DNA of 14,629 nt. Origin: Rhodobacter sp. Its GTDB lineage: Bacteria; Pseudomonadota; Alphaproteobacteria; Rhodobacterales; Rhodobacteraceae. Position numbers and translations under genes: made by a program. Location: positions 1 through 14,629 of the forward strand of contig PNNE01000169.1 in NCBI GenBank assembly GCA_013824055.1, in the 5' to 3' direction. The notes beneath the pieces are model-generated. The model ran no database searches. It was not told the origin of the DNA and worked only from the letters and a program-made list of their open reading frames with translations. Shown here piece after piece: positions 13,420 to 14,629 of the stretch (the first letter of the stretch is position 1; every line of letters starts with the position of its first letter).

Positions 13420-14244
13420 TCAGACCAGCAGCCCCACCGCCGCAAAGGCCCGATACCCTGCGCCGGGATCGCCGGTCACGGTCAGGACCTGTGCGGCAAG
13501 TTCCGCCTCCGAGGAGTCCCGGAAGATCCCGTCCCGCCGCAGGCTGACACCTTCGAAGGGCTGGACACTGGCTGCATAGCGCGGGTCGGAGGCATAGGTC
13601 GCGGCGCAGGCGGCCTCGGGGAAGGCGAATTGCGAGGTGAGAAGCGCCTGTCGGCCGTTGACCGCTGCTTCGGCGCTGGTGAAGACCTCGAAATGCAGGT
13701 GCGGCCAGCGGCCCGGATAGCAGCCGGGCAGAACGGTGGTGAAGCGGACCCGGCCCGCTGCATCGCTGATCCCCACGCCGCGCAGGTAGTTGCGGTCGGC
13801 CGCGCCGTAGATCGAATAGACGCCGGCAGCATCGCATTGCCACAGATAGACGGCGTGGCCCGCCAGCGGCGCGCAGGCCCGGCCGACGTCCTGCAAGGTC
13901 AGCTCCAGCGCGACCGGGACGCCCTCGGCCACGGGCTGAAGCCCTCCGATCGAGGTGCGGATATCTTCGCGGACGACGCCCGCCTCGGTCAGGATGTTGA
14001 CCAGCTGCCCTTCGCGCACATTGGTGCCGTCTGCTGGAAACGGGCCGGGCGTCTCGGCCGGAAGCGCAAGGCAGCTGCTGCCGTCCGCAGCGATCCCCGA
14101 CACCGTCTGCGCCCCACCCCGAACCGCCCAGAGCGACAGCGCCATGCCGCCCATCGCCAATCCGGTCACCAGAAGCCGCCGCCGCGCCAGATGCGGCAGG
14201 TCCGCGGCCAGACCTTCGGGGCCATGCTCATCCTGTTGGGTCAT
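13420..14244 (-). CDS. Tat-exported intradiol ring-cleavage dioxygenase
   Basis: 274 residues from the ATG at 14244 (AAGGA about 10 bases upstream); the ATG at 14265 is a close alternative that adds seven residues. Residues 21-46 form a twin-arginine-like signal, RRRLLVTGLAMGG followed by a hydrophobic stretch and GGAQT, so export in folded, metal-loaded form is likely. The intradiol core begins with the typical LPAETPGPFP (61-70). The iron(III) ligands appear complete: Y143 (GVYSIY), Y176, H182 and H184 (CYPGRWPHLHFEV). The family splits catechol- or protocatechuate-type rings between the hydroxyls. Exported members of this subgroup are poorly characterised, so the substrate is not assigned. 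No other aromatic-degradation gene is nearby. A 190-bp spacer separates it from the tRNA; no promoter was recognised in it. Confidence 0.88.
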   Translation of the reverse strand: MTQQDEHGPEGLAADLPHLARRRLLVTGLAMGGMALSLWAVRGGAQTVSGIAADGSSCLALPAETPGPFPADGTNVREGQLVNILTEAGVVREDIRTSIGGLQPVAEGVPVALELTLQDVGRACAPLAGHAVYLWQCDAAGVYSIYGAADRNYLRGVGISDAAGRVRFTTVLPGCYPGRWPHLHFEVFTSAEAAVNGRQALLTSQFAFPEAACAATYASDPRYAASVQPFEGVSLRRDGIFRDSSEAELAAQVLTVTGDPGAGYRAFAAVGLLV

Positions 14245-14456
14245 TTCATGATCATCCTTCGCCATTCCCGGATCATACGCCGAAGCTGTGTCAGTCCGTC
14301 GAAAAGACCAGACCCATCCGCCTGGGCCGGACTTGTGCCACAGGTCATGGCCGAACCTCGACAAAGGGCAAATGCCAACCGACAAGCGATCGAGGATGAC
14401 ATGGTCATGACGGATTGTCCGCCCTGGACAGCTTGCAGCGGAACGGGTGGGAAGGG

Positions 14457-14530
14457 TGGAGCGGGCGGCGGGAATCGAACCCGCGTCTTTAGCTTGGAAG
14501 GCTAAGGTCTTACCATTACACAACGCCCGC
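14457..14530 (-). tRNA. tRNA-Gly (anticodon UCC), CCA encoded
   Basis: On the minus strand the gene begins GCGGGCG (rc of 14524-14530) and pairs with CGCCCGC (rc of 14461-14467). The discriminator is T (14460), usual for tRNA-Gly, and CCA is encoded at 14457-14459. The D-arm TGTAATGGTAAGAC, the anticodon stem TTAGC/GCTAA with loop CTTCCAA (anticodon UCC), and the T-arm with GTTCGATTC all form. It decodes GGA/GGG. It is 74 nt long with CCA, and a strong promoter lies just upstream. Confidence 0.97.
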
Positions 14531-14541
14531 GCTGCATGCCG

Positions 14542-14570
14542 TAGGTATTCGGGCCTGCCCGGTTCGTCAA
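14542..14570 (-). promoter_or_regulatory. Promoter of tRNA-Gly
   Basis: On the minus strand TTGACG (14565-14570), a 17-bp spacer and TACCTA (14542-14547) make a good sigma-70 promoter ending 11 bp before the tRNA 5' end. The predicted start would fall about at 14535, leaving a very short leader, as usual for a single tRNA gene. The G+C-rich spacer next to the -10 region resembles a stringent-type discriminator, which is a weak inference. Confidence 0.65.
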
Positions 14571-14629
14571 GGCGGTCCGCCAACGGACCATGCAGCTTTT
14601 CGGCGAGCAACAGGGAGCAACTGGCCGAT

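Noticed and set aside
12473..13843. 456-codon minus-strand frame
   Set aside because: It runs antisense to the GT2-like gene and overlaps the dioxygenase in another frame; no recognisable domain.
14397..14431. Small dyads (ATGAC-ATG-GTCAT and TGTCC-GCCCT-GGACA) after the tRNA
   Set aside because: Only 5-bp arms with no T-tract; common by chance at this GC content and not enough for a terminator or operator call.
12901..14505. Long plus-strand frame across the glycosyltransferase, the REP-like repeat and the dioxygenase
   Set aside because: It crosses two well-supported genes and the tRNA in wrong frames; the composition is that of a shadow frame.
1..14629. CRISPR array, insertion sequence, toxin-antitoxin or phage-defence module
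   Set aside because: No regularly spaced repeats, transposase, integrase, nuclease or paired small genes were found on either strand.

Overview
The window looks like a chromosomal segment of an alphaproteobacterium of the Rhodobacteraceae (Rhodobacter/Paracoccus-like). The evidence is high G+C, the phoH-ybeY-corC order, an Irr-type Fur regulator beside fabA, fabB next to fabI, and several proteins of a kind I recognise from that family. The species cannot be named from this sequence alone.

Left part (1-5253, all minus strand). A corC/tlyC-like CBS-domain gene runs off the left edge. Upstream of it lie ybeY (16S rRNA maturation RNase) and phoH (PhoH ATPase, probable TTG start). A terminator hairpin follows next, then a two-gene envelope operon: an OmpA-family protein and a small lipoprotein that share a cysteine-bracketed motif. 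miaB (tRNA ms2i6A methylthiotransferase) closes this block.

Middle part (5373-8326). Divergent from miaB is a glycosyltransferase-2-like protein. It converges on an XRE-family regulator whose 5' region carries helically phased YGCAAC repeats. A 336-bp gene-free stretch with strong inverted repeats separates the regulator from irr, which has a good sigma-70 promoter overlapped by a perfect dyad. Between irr and fabA lies the 5'-truncated remnant of an MFS exporter.

Fatty-acid block (8421-13330). fabA, fabB and fabI, which make and elongate unsaturated fatty acids and then reduce the enoyl-ACP, are on the plus strand. fabA is separated from fabB by two minus-strand genes: a small secreted protein and a family-25 glycosyltransferase. 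fabB and fabI are 8 bp apart. fabI carries a one-base deletion that splits it into two overlapping reading frames. A third glycosyltransferase (GT2-like) follows 22 bp after fabI and ends inside a REP-like palindrome.

Right end. There is a Tat-exported intradiol ring-cleavage dioxygenase (minus) and a tRNA-Gly(UCC) with encoded CCA and a clear promoter (minus).

No CRISPR array, insertion sequence or phage module was seen. The observations most worth checking are the fabI frameshift, the phased repeats before the XRE gene, the G-quadruplex-like double repeat upstream of fabB, the paired-motif OmpA/lipoprotein operon and the decayed transporter at irr-fabA.
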